NCBI RefSeq assembly: GCF_038396765.1
Contig: NZ_CP150096.1
Location: 3,889,001-3,953,000 of the forward strand
Reading direction: 5' to 3'
From: Chitinophaga caseinilytica
GTDB lineage: Bacteria; Bacteroidota; Bacteroidia; Chitinophagales; Chitinophagaceae
DNA length: 64,000 nucleotides
Shown: piece after piece, positions 34,551-42,058 of the stretch
How positions within the stretch are numbered: position 1 is the first letter of the stretch
Layout of the letters: the number at the start of each line of letters is the position of its first letter
Translations under genes and position numbers: made by a program
The notes under the pieces: generated by a model
What the model saw: only the letters and a program-made list of their open reading frames with translations
Databases searched by the model: none
Told to the model about the DNA's origin: nothing

Positions 34551-35879
34551 ATGAACCAAGGAAAATTAGTGCTCTTTTCGGGTTTGTTATTGGCGGCTTA
34601 CAGTGCCTGCGGGCAAGCGCAGGGCGCCGGGAACGACACCTTAAGGATTTCACTTCCCCAGGCCTGGCAAAAGGCGGACGAACACAGCCGGCTGGTGGAA
34701 TTACGAAAAACGTCCGCCGAAATTGCCGAAGAAGAAATCAAAGATGCCCGGATGGAGCGATTCCCCGAACTGGGCGTAAAAGGCACCGCCGAAAAAGCCA
34801 CCAACATCCCCATTTACGAGAACGGGCTTTTCTCCAAACCTTCCCAGCATGAAGTGATCCACACGCTGTACCGGGTAGGCGCCGATTTCTACCTCCATCT
34901 CTATAATGGCAACAAACTGAACCTGAAGATCGCGGAGGCGAAAACCCTCCACCAGATCAGCCTCATCCGGAAAGACCAGGCCGTGTCTGACACCCGGTAT
35001 AAAACTGCGGCGCTGTACCTCGAACTGCAGAAATCGCTCATCTACCGCAAACTGATCATCGAAGACATCGCCGACCAGGAAAAACAATTGCAGGAAATCA
35101 AGGCATATTACAGGAACGGCACCGTCCTCAAAAGCGACGTGCTGCGCGTGGAGCTCGACCTGTCGAAGCGCAAGCTCACGCAGGTGACCATCGAGAACGA
35201 TATCCGCATCGCCACCCAGCAACTGAACATCCTCATGGGAGAACCCGATGAGCGAACGGTGGTCCCGGCCGATATCGATCCCCGTCCCGACGGAGAAAAG
35301 GACTATGAACAATATCTCGCGGAAGCCCTCGCGCATTCGTTCCCTTATCACATCTCGGAACAACAAACCGAACTGAGCAAGCTGCAATTGCGGAAAACGA
35401 AAGCCAATCTCCGCCCGAAAGCCGGCATTTATAGCGAATTCTACTATGCCAATCCCCAAATCTTCCTTTTCCCCTACAACCCTTACTGGTACTCGCTCGG
35501 CGTAGCCGGACTGAAAGCTTCTTTCCCCATATCCGAGCTCTGGCACAACGTCCACAAAGTACGCGCCGCGAAGCTGGAACTGGAGAAAGAGGAAATCGCG
35601 CATAAAGACACTGAAGACCAGGTGCGCCAGCAGGTGAAAGCAGCCTTTCTCCGCTATAGGGAGGCGCTCGTTCGCATCAGCGTAGCGGAAGCGAACGTGG
35701 CACAGGCGGTGGAAAACGCCCGCATCATCAAAAATACCTACTTCAATCATACTTCGCTCGTGACAGACCTCCTCGATGCCGACGTGCAGGTGCTGCAAAC
35801 GCGGTTCGAGCTCGCGGCGGCGCGCATCCTGGCGCAAGACAAATACTTCCTCCTTCAAAACATTACTGGCATTCTTTAA
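34551..35879 (+). CDS. TolC family outer membrane efflux protein
   Basis: 442 residues from ATG 34551, giving a signal peptide (LVLFSGLLLAAYSACGQAQ; a lipobox-like YSAC is also visible). The body is mostly long helices with the two-fold TolC repeat (LPQAWQKADEHSRLVELRKTSAEIAEEEIKDARMERFPELGVKGTAE in the first half and ELSKLQLRKTKANLRPKAGIYSEFYY in the second). It forms a trimeric outer membrane channel with a periplasmic helical barrel. The next two genes encode an HlyD-type adaptor and an MFS pump, making a complete tripartite efflux system. Confidence 0.92.
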   Translation: MNQGKLVLFSGLLLAAYSACGQAQGAGNDTLRISLPQAWQKADEHSRLVELRKTSAEIAEEEIKDARMERFPELGVKGTAEKATNIPIYENGLFSKPSQHEVIHTLYRVGADFYLHLYNGNKLNLKIAEAKTLHQISLIRKDQAVSDTRYKTAALYLELQKSLIYRKLIIEDIADQEKQLQEIKAYYRNGTVLKSDVLRVELDLSKRKLTQVTIENDIRIATQQLNILMGEPDERTVVPADIDPRPDGEKDYEQYLAEALAHSFPYHISEQQTELSKLQLRKTKANLRPKAGIYSEFYYANPQIFLFPYNPYWYSLGVAGLKASFPISELWHNVHKVRAAKLELEKEEIAHKDTEDQVRQQVKAAFLRYREALVRISVAEANVAQAVENARIIKNTYFNHTSLVTDLLDADVQVLQTRFELAAARILAQDKYFLLQNITGIL

Positions 35880-35886
35880 AAGTATC

Positions 35887-36951
35887 ATGAAAAAGAAATA
35901 CACCGTAACCGACAGGCTGATTACCCGCATCACAGGCTGGATCGCCGGGATGATCGTACTGGCCCTGGCCGTTTGGGGCGTTTTCACGCTGTGGGGCTAT
36001 TATACTTACGAACAAACCAACGACGCGCAGGTACAGGAATATGTGAACCCCGTCATCGCCCGGGCGGGCGGCTTTATCGTGGCCGTGAAGTTCGAGGAAA
36101 ACGAACAGGTGAAGAAAGGAGATACGCTGCTGATCATCGACAACCGGGAATATGCGCTTCAGCAGGAGCAGACGGAAGCTTCCATCCGGAAAGCCGAAGC
36201 GCAATTGCGGGTATTGCAAAGCAATGTGCATACGCTCGGGAAAACGGCGGCGTCCGCCAAATCGAAGATCGCCGCTACGAAAGCGGAAGTCTGGAAGCAG
36301 CAGCTCGACTACGACCGCTACCAGCAATTGTACAAAGAGGAATCTGCCACCAAACAGCAGCTGGAGCATGTGAAAGCCACGCTGGACGTTAATACCAGCG
36401 ATTACCAGTCGGCCGAAGACAACTACGGCGCCGCCGTTTCCCGCATTGGCGACATCGAAGCGGAAAAGACGGTCGTACTCGCGGAGATCGCCCGGCTGAA
36501 AGCCTTGCTGGACCGGCATAAGCTCGATGTGAGCTATACGGTCGTTACCGCATCGTACAACGGCCGGATGGGCCGGCGAACGGTGGAAGTAGGGCAGATG
36601 ATCGACGCGGGAGAAACGCTGGCCTTCATCGTGAACGACGAAACCGACAAATGGGTGGTGGCCAATTACAAGGAAACGCAGGTGGCGAACATGCACATCG
36701 GTGATTCGGTGAAAGTGGTGGCGGATGCCTACCCCGACCAGGCGTTCAGGGGAACGATCATTTCCCTGTCTCCCGCAACAGGCTCCAGTTTTTCCCTGCT
36801 GCCGCCGGATAATTCCACGGGCAACTACGTCAAGATCGTACAGCGCGTGCCGGTGCGCATCCGCATCGACGGTGAAAGGAAAACCATCGATGTCCTGAAA
36901 GTAGGCATGAACGTGAATGTGTACGTCCGTAAAAAGCAGCATCGTGGATAA
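35887..36951 (+). CDS. HlyD family secretion/efflux adaptor protein (EmrA-like)
   Basis: 354 residues from ATG 35887, 7 bases after the TolC stop. One N-terminal membrane segment at about 17-37 (IAGMIVLALAVWGVFTLWGYY) is followed by the typical TNDAQVQEYVNPVIARAGGFIVAVKFEENEQVKKGDTLLIID lipoyl half-domain, a coiled-coil hairpin (about 85-190), the second lipoyl half and a beta-barrel (WVVANYKETQVANMHIGDSVKVVADAYPDQAFRGTIISLSPATG). This is the EmrA type that bridges an MFS pump and TolC in the periplasm. The stop codon overlaps the start region of the MFS gene. Confidence 0.93.
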   Translation: MKKKYTVTDRLITRITGWIAGMIVLALAVWGVFTLWGYYTYEQTNDAQVQEYVNPVIARAGGFIVAVKFEENEQVKKGDTLLIIDNREYALQQEQTEASIRKAEAQLRVLQSNVHTLGKTAASAKSKIAATKAEVWKQQLDYDRYQQLYKEESATKQQLEHVKATLDVNTSDYQSAEDNYGAAVSRIGDIEAEKTVVLAEIARLKALLDRHKLDVSYTVVTASYNGRMGRRTVEVGQMIDAGETLAFIVNDETDKWVVANYKETQVANMHIGDSVKVVADAYPDQAFRGTIISLSPATGSSFSLLPPDNSTGNYVKIVQRVPVRIRIDGERKTIDVLKVGMNVNVYVRKKQHRG

Positions 36952-38533
36952 TGCCATTCCCATCTTCAAGCCCTGGGTGCCGGAATGGGGCGTGAAAGTG
37001 ATCCTGTTCCTGCTGGTCCTGCCCAGCATCGTCCTGTTTTTTCTGCCCATGGCCAATGTGAACGCCGCGGCGGGCTATTACGGCAGCGAGCCGGCAGACA
37101 TCCAGTTTGCCGTAGCGCTGTTCTATGCGGGATATGTGGGCTTTTACAGCCTGGAGCGCCGTTTTTTTACCTACCTCGCCACCCGGGAATACTTCATCCT
37201 CTTCACGTTCCTGCAAATATTGACGAGCCTGGTTTGCTATCATACCCGCGAGATTTACATCCTGTTTCCCGTGCGCTTCGTGCAGGGGATGCTGTTTTCG
37301 TGTACCGTGAACCTGTCGCTCACGCTCATGTTCACCCGCCTGCGCAGCGAACGGGCGCGGGAGATCAGTTTCTCCGTCTTTTTCGGGTTGCTCCTGTGCG
37401 CGATGCCGTTCAATAATTTCGTGACGGCCGACCTGATAGACGCGTTCAATTTCAATATCGTGTACAAAGGCGCGCTGTTTTCATACCTGCCCTGCCTCGT
37501 ATTGTTGCTGCTGGCGATGAACAATGTGCGCCTCAACGTCCGGTTCCCGCTGTACAAGCTCGATTGGCAGAGTTTTGCCATGTACAGCGTGGCGTTGTGC
37601 CTCGTGGGGTATATCATGATTTACGGACAGGAATATTACTGGCTCGGCGATTCGCGGATACGGTACAGCGTACTGGCGATCGTGGGGCTGGGGGCCTTGT
37701 TCATGTTGCGGCAGCGGGCCATGAAGCGGCCTTACATCGATCTGCGGGTGTTCCGGTACCGGAATTTCAGGGTGGGATTGCTGGTGCTGTTCGTCATGTA
37801 CATTTGCCGGTTCGCGTCGGGGATCACGAATAGTTATTTCGTGAGCGTGCTGCGCTTCGACCCCATGCATCTTTCCTACATCAATTTGTTCAACCTGGCG
37901 GGATTGACGGCCGGCGTCATCATCGCCTGCGCCATGACGCTGCAGCAAAAGCGGATCCGGTACATCTGGCTGCCGGGGTTTTTCCTGTTGCTGGTGTTCC
38001 ATGTGCAGATGTATTTCGGGTTCGATGTGCAGGCCGACGAGTTCAATTATTTCCTGCCGCTGTTCATTCAGGGCCTGGGCGTGGGAATGATCATGGTGCC
38101 GACGATCATCTACGCGATTTCGGCGGTGCCGGTTTCCCTGGGCGTTTCCGCAGCAGCGGCCTGCCTGGCGGTCAGGTACCTGGGGTTCGTGGTCAGTATC
38201 GGGATCATCAATTACTTCGAGCTATTCGGGAAAAGCAGGCATTATAATGCTTTTCAAGACCATCTTACCAAAACCGAGCCCGTGGTCAGACAGGCTTTGC
38301 AGGAGCAGGCGGGGCACCTGGCGGCGAGGGGGCTGGCCCATGCGCAATCCGTGAAGGGCGCGCATAAAATGCTGGTCGCGGATATCAACCGGCAGGGGCA
38401 ATTGCGGTTTGCCATGGATTATTATGAAATGATGGCCGTCCTGATCATGAGTACGCTGCTCCTGATCGCGCTGTTCCCATATCTGAACAGGACTACGGCA
38501 TATTTGCGTTCTCGCTGGCTTTCCCCGGCATAA
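36917..38533 (+). CDS. MFS drug efflux transporter (EmrB/DHA2-like)
   Basis: About 538 residues with roughly 14 hydrophobic segments from about 27 (VKVILFLLVLPSIVLFFLPM) to about 520 (MMAVLIMSTLLLIALFPYL), the 14-helix DHA2 plan. The usual motif A between helices 2 and 3 is weak, as in other Bacteroidota members paired with HlyD and TolC. It would export a hydrophobic compound across the inner membrane by proton antiport, passing it to the adaptor and channel encoded upstream. The start is either ATG 36917 (35-base overlap with the adaptor gene) or GTG 36944 (8-base overlap); this is not resolved. Confidence 0.88.
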   Translation: MCTSVKSSIVDNAIPIFKPWVPEWGVKVILFLLVLPSIVLFFLPMANVNAAAGYYGSEPADIQFAVALFYAGYVGFYSLERRFFTYLATREYFILFTFLQILTSLVCYHTREIYILFPVRFVQGMLFSCTVNLSLTLMFTRLRSERAREISFSVFFGLLLCAMPFNNFVTADLIDAFNFNIVYKGALFSYLPCLVLLLLAMNNVRLNVRFPLYKLDWQSFAMYSVALCLVGYIMIYGQEYYWLGDSRIRYSVLAIVGLGALFMLRQRAMKRPYIDLRVFRYRNFRVGLLVLFVMYICRFASGITNSYFVSVLRFDPMHLSYINLFNLAGLTAGVIIACAMTLQQKRIRYIWLPGFFLLLVFHVQMYFGFDVQADEFNYFLPLFIQGLGVGMIMVPTIIYAISAVPVSLGVSAAAACLAVRYLGFVVSIGIINYFELFGKSRHYNAFQDHLTKTEPVVRQALQEQAGHLAARGLAHAQSVKGAHKMLVADINRQGQLRFAMDYYEMMAVLIMSTLLLIALFPYLNRTTAYLRSRWLSPA

Positions 38534-38556
38534 TCATGTATCAAAAAATCAGTGGA

Positions 38557-38964
38557 ATGCGCATAAAGAAATTGTTTTTAGTGATGGCGGTGGGGATGAT
38601 GGCCGCCTGCGGAAAGGAAAACCGGACGTTCCGTCTCAAAACCATCCGCCTGAACGATTACCGGCACCAAAATCCTACCGATCAAAAACGCTACCTGAAA
38701 GTGTTCGGCGATAATGGCCAGGGCGCCATCGCGGAGACGGGTTTTTATCCTGCAGGCCAAACCCTTCCCGCCACGTTCGGCATCCATCCGTCTATCCCCA
38801 TGACGTTGTATCACAAGTCTTACCGCGTGCCGCTGTGGGGCGATGTTTCCGGGCTGATAGGTACATGTAGCGTGGATATGGGTGAGTACAAGATCATCTT
38901 CCCGATCGATATGGAAGTGAAAAACGATAGCCTGAGTATCTCGATCACGGGTAGTTGGGAATAA
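38557..38964 (+). CDS. Hypothetical lipoprotein at the end of the efflux operon
   Basis: 135 residues from ATG 38557 (an ATG at 38536 is in frame 7 codons earlier). The N-terminus MRIKKLFLVMAVGMMAACG is a lipoprotein signal with Cys at about residue 18. The mature part is beta-rich (FRLKTIRLNDYRHQNPTDQKRYLKVFGDN; YKIIFPIDMEVKNDSLSISITGSWE) and reads like a small C2- or immunoglobulin-like fold. It follows the MFS gene by only 23 bases (or 2), so it belongs to the efflux operon. Family not recognised. Confidence 0.65.
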   Translation: MRIKKLFLVMAVGMMAACGKENRTFRLKTIRLNDYRHQNPTDQKRYLKVFGDNGQGAIAETGFYPAGQTLPATFGIHPSIPMTLYHKSYRVPLWGDVSGLIGTCSVDMGEYKIIFPIDMEVKNDSLSISITGSWE

Positions 38965-39114
38965 TGAAGGAATAGAAGCTGTACCTGTCGGTCAACCACG
39001 CCAGTCTGAACTGTCCGCTACCGGGCGGGAGAATGTTCATCGCCCATATCCATTGCATTTAAATTTTCTGTAACTTCCGGTGTTCATTTACGACTCCAAA
39101 TAAAACATTTTTCC

Positions 39115-40116
39115 ATGGGCATATTCGACTTTATCAAAAATGAGTTCATCGAAGTCATCGACTGGGTGGATGACACTACGGATACTGTGATCTATAAATT
39201 CCCCGATAAGGGAGACAAGATCATGAACGGGGCTCAAATGACCGTGCGGGAATCGCAGGTGGCGGTGCTCATGAACGAGGGCGAATTCGGGGATATGTAC
39301 CTGCCCGGCCGGCACGAGCTCACTACCAGCAACATGCCCATCACCACCACGCTGAAATCGTGGAAATACCTGTTCGACTCGCCCTTCAAAGTAGATATTT
39401 ACTACGTAAGCACCCGGCAGTTCACCAACCTGAAATGGGGGACTTCCAACCCGATCATCGTCCGCGACCCTGAATTCAAACAGGTACGGCTGCGTTCTTT
39501 CGGGACGTACACGATGCGGGTTACCGATCCGAAGAAGTTCATCAAGGAATTTGCCGGCACCCATCCCTGGGTGCGCGTGGAATCGGTAAGCGAGCAATTG
39601 CGCAACGTGATCGTCAGCAAACTGGCGGAAGGACTGGCAGAAGCAGGCGTGTCGGTGCTCGACCTGTCCGCTAATTTTACCGAGATCGGGGAGAAGCTGA
39701 AGCCGGTTTTCCAGAAGGAATTCGACATATGGGGCATTGAGCTCGGGCAGTTCTTCATCGAGAACGTCACGCTGCCGGAAGAAGTGGAGAAAATGCTCGA
39801 TAAAACGACGCAGCTCAACATGATGGCCGATAAGCTGAACCAGTTCAACCAGATGCAGGGCGGCATTGCATTGGAGAACCTCTCCAACAACCCGGGAGCC
39901 GCCGGCATGGCGGGCATGGGCGCAGGCGTGATCCTCACCAATATGCTCCAGCAGCAACAGCAGCCGGCCGCGCCGCAAAGCGCACCCGCCGCCGATCCCA
40001 ACGAAAAACAAAAGCTGCTGGACCTCCTCAAACAACTGGGCGAACTGAAAGCTCAGGGCATTTTGACGGAAGAGGAATTCAATCAGAAGAAAGCCGAAAT
40101 TCTCGGTAAACTATAA
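39115..40116 (+). CDS. SPFH domain protein with C-terminal SHOCT motif (YdjI-like)
   Basis: 333 residues, no signal peptide or membrane helix. The SPFH/Band-7-like domain covers about 25-235 (NGAQMTVRESQVAVLMNEGEFGDMYLPGRHELTTSNMPITTTLKSWKY). A helical region and a low-complexity linker (GMAGMGAGVI...QQQQQPAAPQSAPAADPNEKQ) follow. The C-terminal SHOCT motif is KLLDLLKQLGELKAQGILTEEEFNQKKAEILGKL. Such proteins are often annotated as virion core protein-like. In Bacillus subtilis the YdjI protein of this type works with the zinc-ribbon membrane protein YdjG in a membrane stress complex; the next gene here encodes a similar zinc-ribbon membrane protein. Confidence 0.85.
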   Translation: MGIFDFIKNEFIEVIDWVDDTTDTVIYKFPDKGDKIMNGAQMTVRESQVAVLMNEGEFGDMYLPGRHELTTSNMPITTTLKSWKYLFDSPFKVDIYYVSTRQFTNLKWGTSNPIIVRDPEFKQVRLRSFGTYTMRVTDPKKFIKEFAGTHPWVRVESVSEQLRNVIVSKLAEGLAEAGVSVLDLSANFTEIGEKLKPVFQKEFDIWGIELGQFFIENVTLPEEVEKMLDKTTQLNMMADKLNQFNQMQGGIALENLSNNPGAAGMAGMGAGVILTNMLQQQQQPAAPQSAPAADPNEKQKLLDLLKQLGELKAQGILTEEEFNQKKAEILGKL

Positions 40117-40208
40117 AGTTATCCGCAGCGGCCGGAAAGGGCCCCAAACCCGTTCCGGTCGCTCAAATTCAATACAGTCGCCGTTCTCCGATCTCACGCA
40201 AACATTAA

Positions 40209-41300
40209 ATGGATTCCAAGACCGCCAACGCTCCCTTACTGCTGTTTCCCTGTCCGGGATGCAATGCCCAATTGTATTTCAACCCAAAACTGCAAAAGCT
40301 CGAATGCGAACATTGCGGCACGCAGGTAGACATCGACAAATCCACCGATCACATCCAGGAGCATAACCTCCGCCAGCAGTTGCAAACGGGTAACGATGCG
40401 GCGGTGACCGTGGAGCAGCGGGTTTATAAATGCAACCGCTGCGGGTCGGAATCGGTTTTTATGTCGGAAACGCCCACGTTTACCTGCAGCTTCTGTAACT
40501 ACGAGGCCGTAAACCCGGAAGCATATAAAACGAGGGTCATTCAGCCTTCGGGTATCGTTCCCTTCAAAGTCGACAAGCAACAATCGCTCGGCATCTTCAA
40601 AACCTGGATCGGAAAAGGATGGTGGGCGCCGGGAGATCTGCAGCAAATTGCCCGGCACGATGCTTTGCACGGCATCTACCTGCCGTTCTGGACGTACGAC
40701 GCGCAAACCCACAGCAGCTGGACCGGCTACGGCGGCCGCTATTACTACGAAACGGAATCTTACACCGACGCACAGGGAAAACGTCAGACCCGCACGGTGC
40801 AACGCACGGAATGGATTTACCGCAGCGGCACTTTCGATCATTTTTTTGATGATATCCTCATCGGTGGTGCCACCGAACTTTCGCAAAAGGAATACGAAAG
40901 CGTGTTTCCTTACCAGCTGGATGAATTGGTGAACTTCGACGCGCAATACCTGTCTGGCTGGGCAGCCGATGTGTACGACGTGGCCGTGCACGACGGATAC
41001 ACCAAAGCCGAAGCCATCATGGACGATTTCATCGAAAACGCATGCGCCGGCATGTGCCGGATCGATACTTACAAAGATTTGCGGGTCAACACCACGTACG
41101 CCGATCAAACCTACAAGCACATCCTGCTGCCTATCTGGCTTTGCACCTACGTTTATAAAAAGAAAACGTACCATTTCCTGGTAAACGGTCAAACCGGGAA
41201 GGTGCACGGGAAGAAGCCCGTTTCGGGATGGAAGGTAACGCTGGTAGTGCTGGTGGTGCTTGCTATCATACTCATTTTTATCATGATGGGGCAGCAATAA
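40209..41300 (+). CDS. Zinc-ribbon membrane protein (YdjG-like)
   Basis: 363 residues. Two zinc ribbons are at the N-terminus: CPGC/CEHC at about 15-40 and CNRC/CSFC at about 76-101. A soluble middle domain (LGIFKTWIGKGWWAPGDLQQIARHDALHGIYLPFWTYDAQTHSSWTGYGGRYYYETES) follows, then ILLPIWLCTYVYKKKTYHFLVNGQTGKVHG and a single C-terminal membrane helix (about 340-360, VTLVVLVVLAIILIFIMM). The domain order matches YdjG-type proteins. It lies 92 bases after the SPFH gene, same strand, suggesting a joint membrane-associated complex. Its 3' end is 2 bases from the converging LytTR gene. Confidence 0.82.
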   Translation: MDSKTANAPLLLFPCPGCNAQLYFNPKLQKLECEHCGTQVDIDKSTDHIQEHNLRQQLQTGNDAAVTVEQRVYKCNRCGSESVFMSETPTFTCSFCNYEAVNPEAYKTRVIQPSGIVPFKVDKQQSLGIFKTWIGKGWWAPGDLQQIARHDALHGIYLPFWTYDAQTHSSWTGYGGRYYYETESYTDAQGKRQTRTVQRTEWIYRSGTFDHFFDDILIGGATELSQKEYESVFPYQLDELVNFDAQYLSGWAADVYDVAVHDGYTKAEAIMDDFIENACAGMCRIDTYKDLRVNTTYADQTYKHILLPIWLCTYVYKKKTYHFLVNGQTGKVHGKKPVSGWKVTLVVLVVLAIILIFIMMGQQ

Positions 41301-41302
41301 TC

Positions 41303-42058
41303 TTACTGGAAAGCCTTGAGTAGACTGTCTTTGTACGCCGGCGACACTTCCACTTCTGTGCCGTCGTTCAGGTTTACATATCCGCCCGCGCCTTTATGGT
41401 ACGATTGCACATAGTGGATATTGATGATATGCGATTTATGGACCCTGACAAAAGGGTGGGGCAGCATTTCTGAAAAGTGTTTCAGGAAGCGGCAGACCAT
41501 CTTCTTGCTGCCATCGGTCAGGAATACGTCCGTGAAGTTCCCGTTCCCTTTCAGCCTTACGATTTCATGCATTTTCACGACATCGAACCCGTCCAGCGTG
41601 GGCAGGATCACCTGTTGCATGCCGGGGTTGTTTTCCCGTGCGTTTTCCATGATGATCCGGTTGCGATCGATCCACTGGCGCTGTTGTAATTGCTGCTGCA
41701 CTTTGTTCACGGCCAGGATCAGTTCTTCGATGCTTACGGGTTTCAGCAAATAGTACGCCGCGCTCTGGTTCAGCGCCCGCAGCGAATATTCGGAGAACGC
41801 GGTGACGAAGATCGTTTCAAACTGGAGGTCCTGGCAACCTTCCAGCACATCGAACGCATTGCCGAAAGGCATTTCCACGTCGAGGAACACGAGTTGCGGT
41901 TGAAGGTCGTGCAGCACTTCCACGGCTTCCCGGCTGTTCTGCGCGGTACCGATTACCTTTACCTGCGGACAAAATTTCCCCAGGTAATTCTGCAAAGCCA
42001 CGATGGCGGCGGTTTCATCTTCAACGATGACCGCTGTGATCTTTCCGGTTAAATTCAT
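41303..42058 (-). CDS. LytTR family response regulator
   Basis: 251 residues. The receiver domain has VIVEDE (acidic pair about 13-14) and the phospho-acceptor Asp60 in LVFLDVEMPFGNAFD. The C-terminal LytTR DNA-binding domain spans about 150-250 (FDVVKMHEIVRLKGNGNFTDVFLTDGSKKMVCRFLKHFSEML...FVRVHKSHIINIHYVQSYHKGAGGYVNLNDGTEVEVSPAYKDSLL). It is the partner of the kinase encoded upstream. The two reading frames overlap by 38 bases, which implies translational coupling and matched synthesis. Target promoters are not identifiable here. Confidence 0.93.
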   Translation of the reverse strand: MNLTGKITAVIVEDETAAIVALQNYLGKFCPQVKVIGTAQNSREAVEVLHDLQPQLVFLDVEMPFGNAFDVLEGCQDLQFETIFVTAFSEYSLRALNQSAAYYLLKPVSIEELILAVNKVQQQLQQRQWIDRNRIIMENARENNPGMQQVILPTLDGFDVVKMHEIVRLKGNGNFTDVFLTDGSKKMVCRFLKHFSEMLPHPFVRVHKSHIINIHYVQSYHKGAGGYVNLNDGTEVEVSPAYKDSLLKAFQ

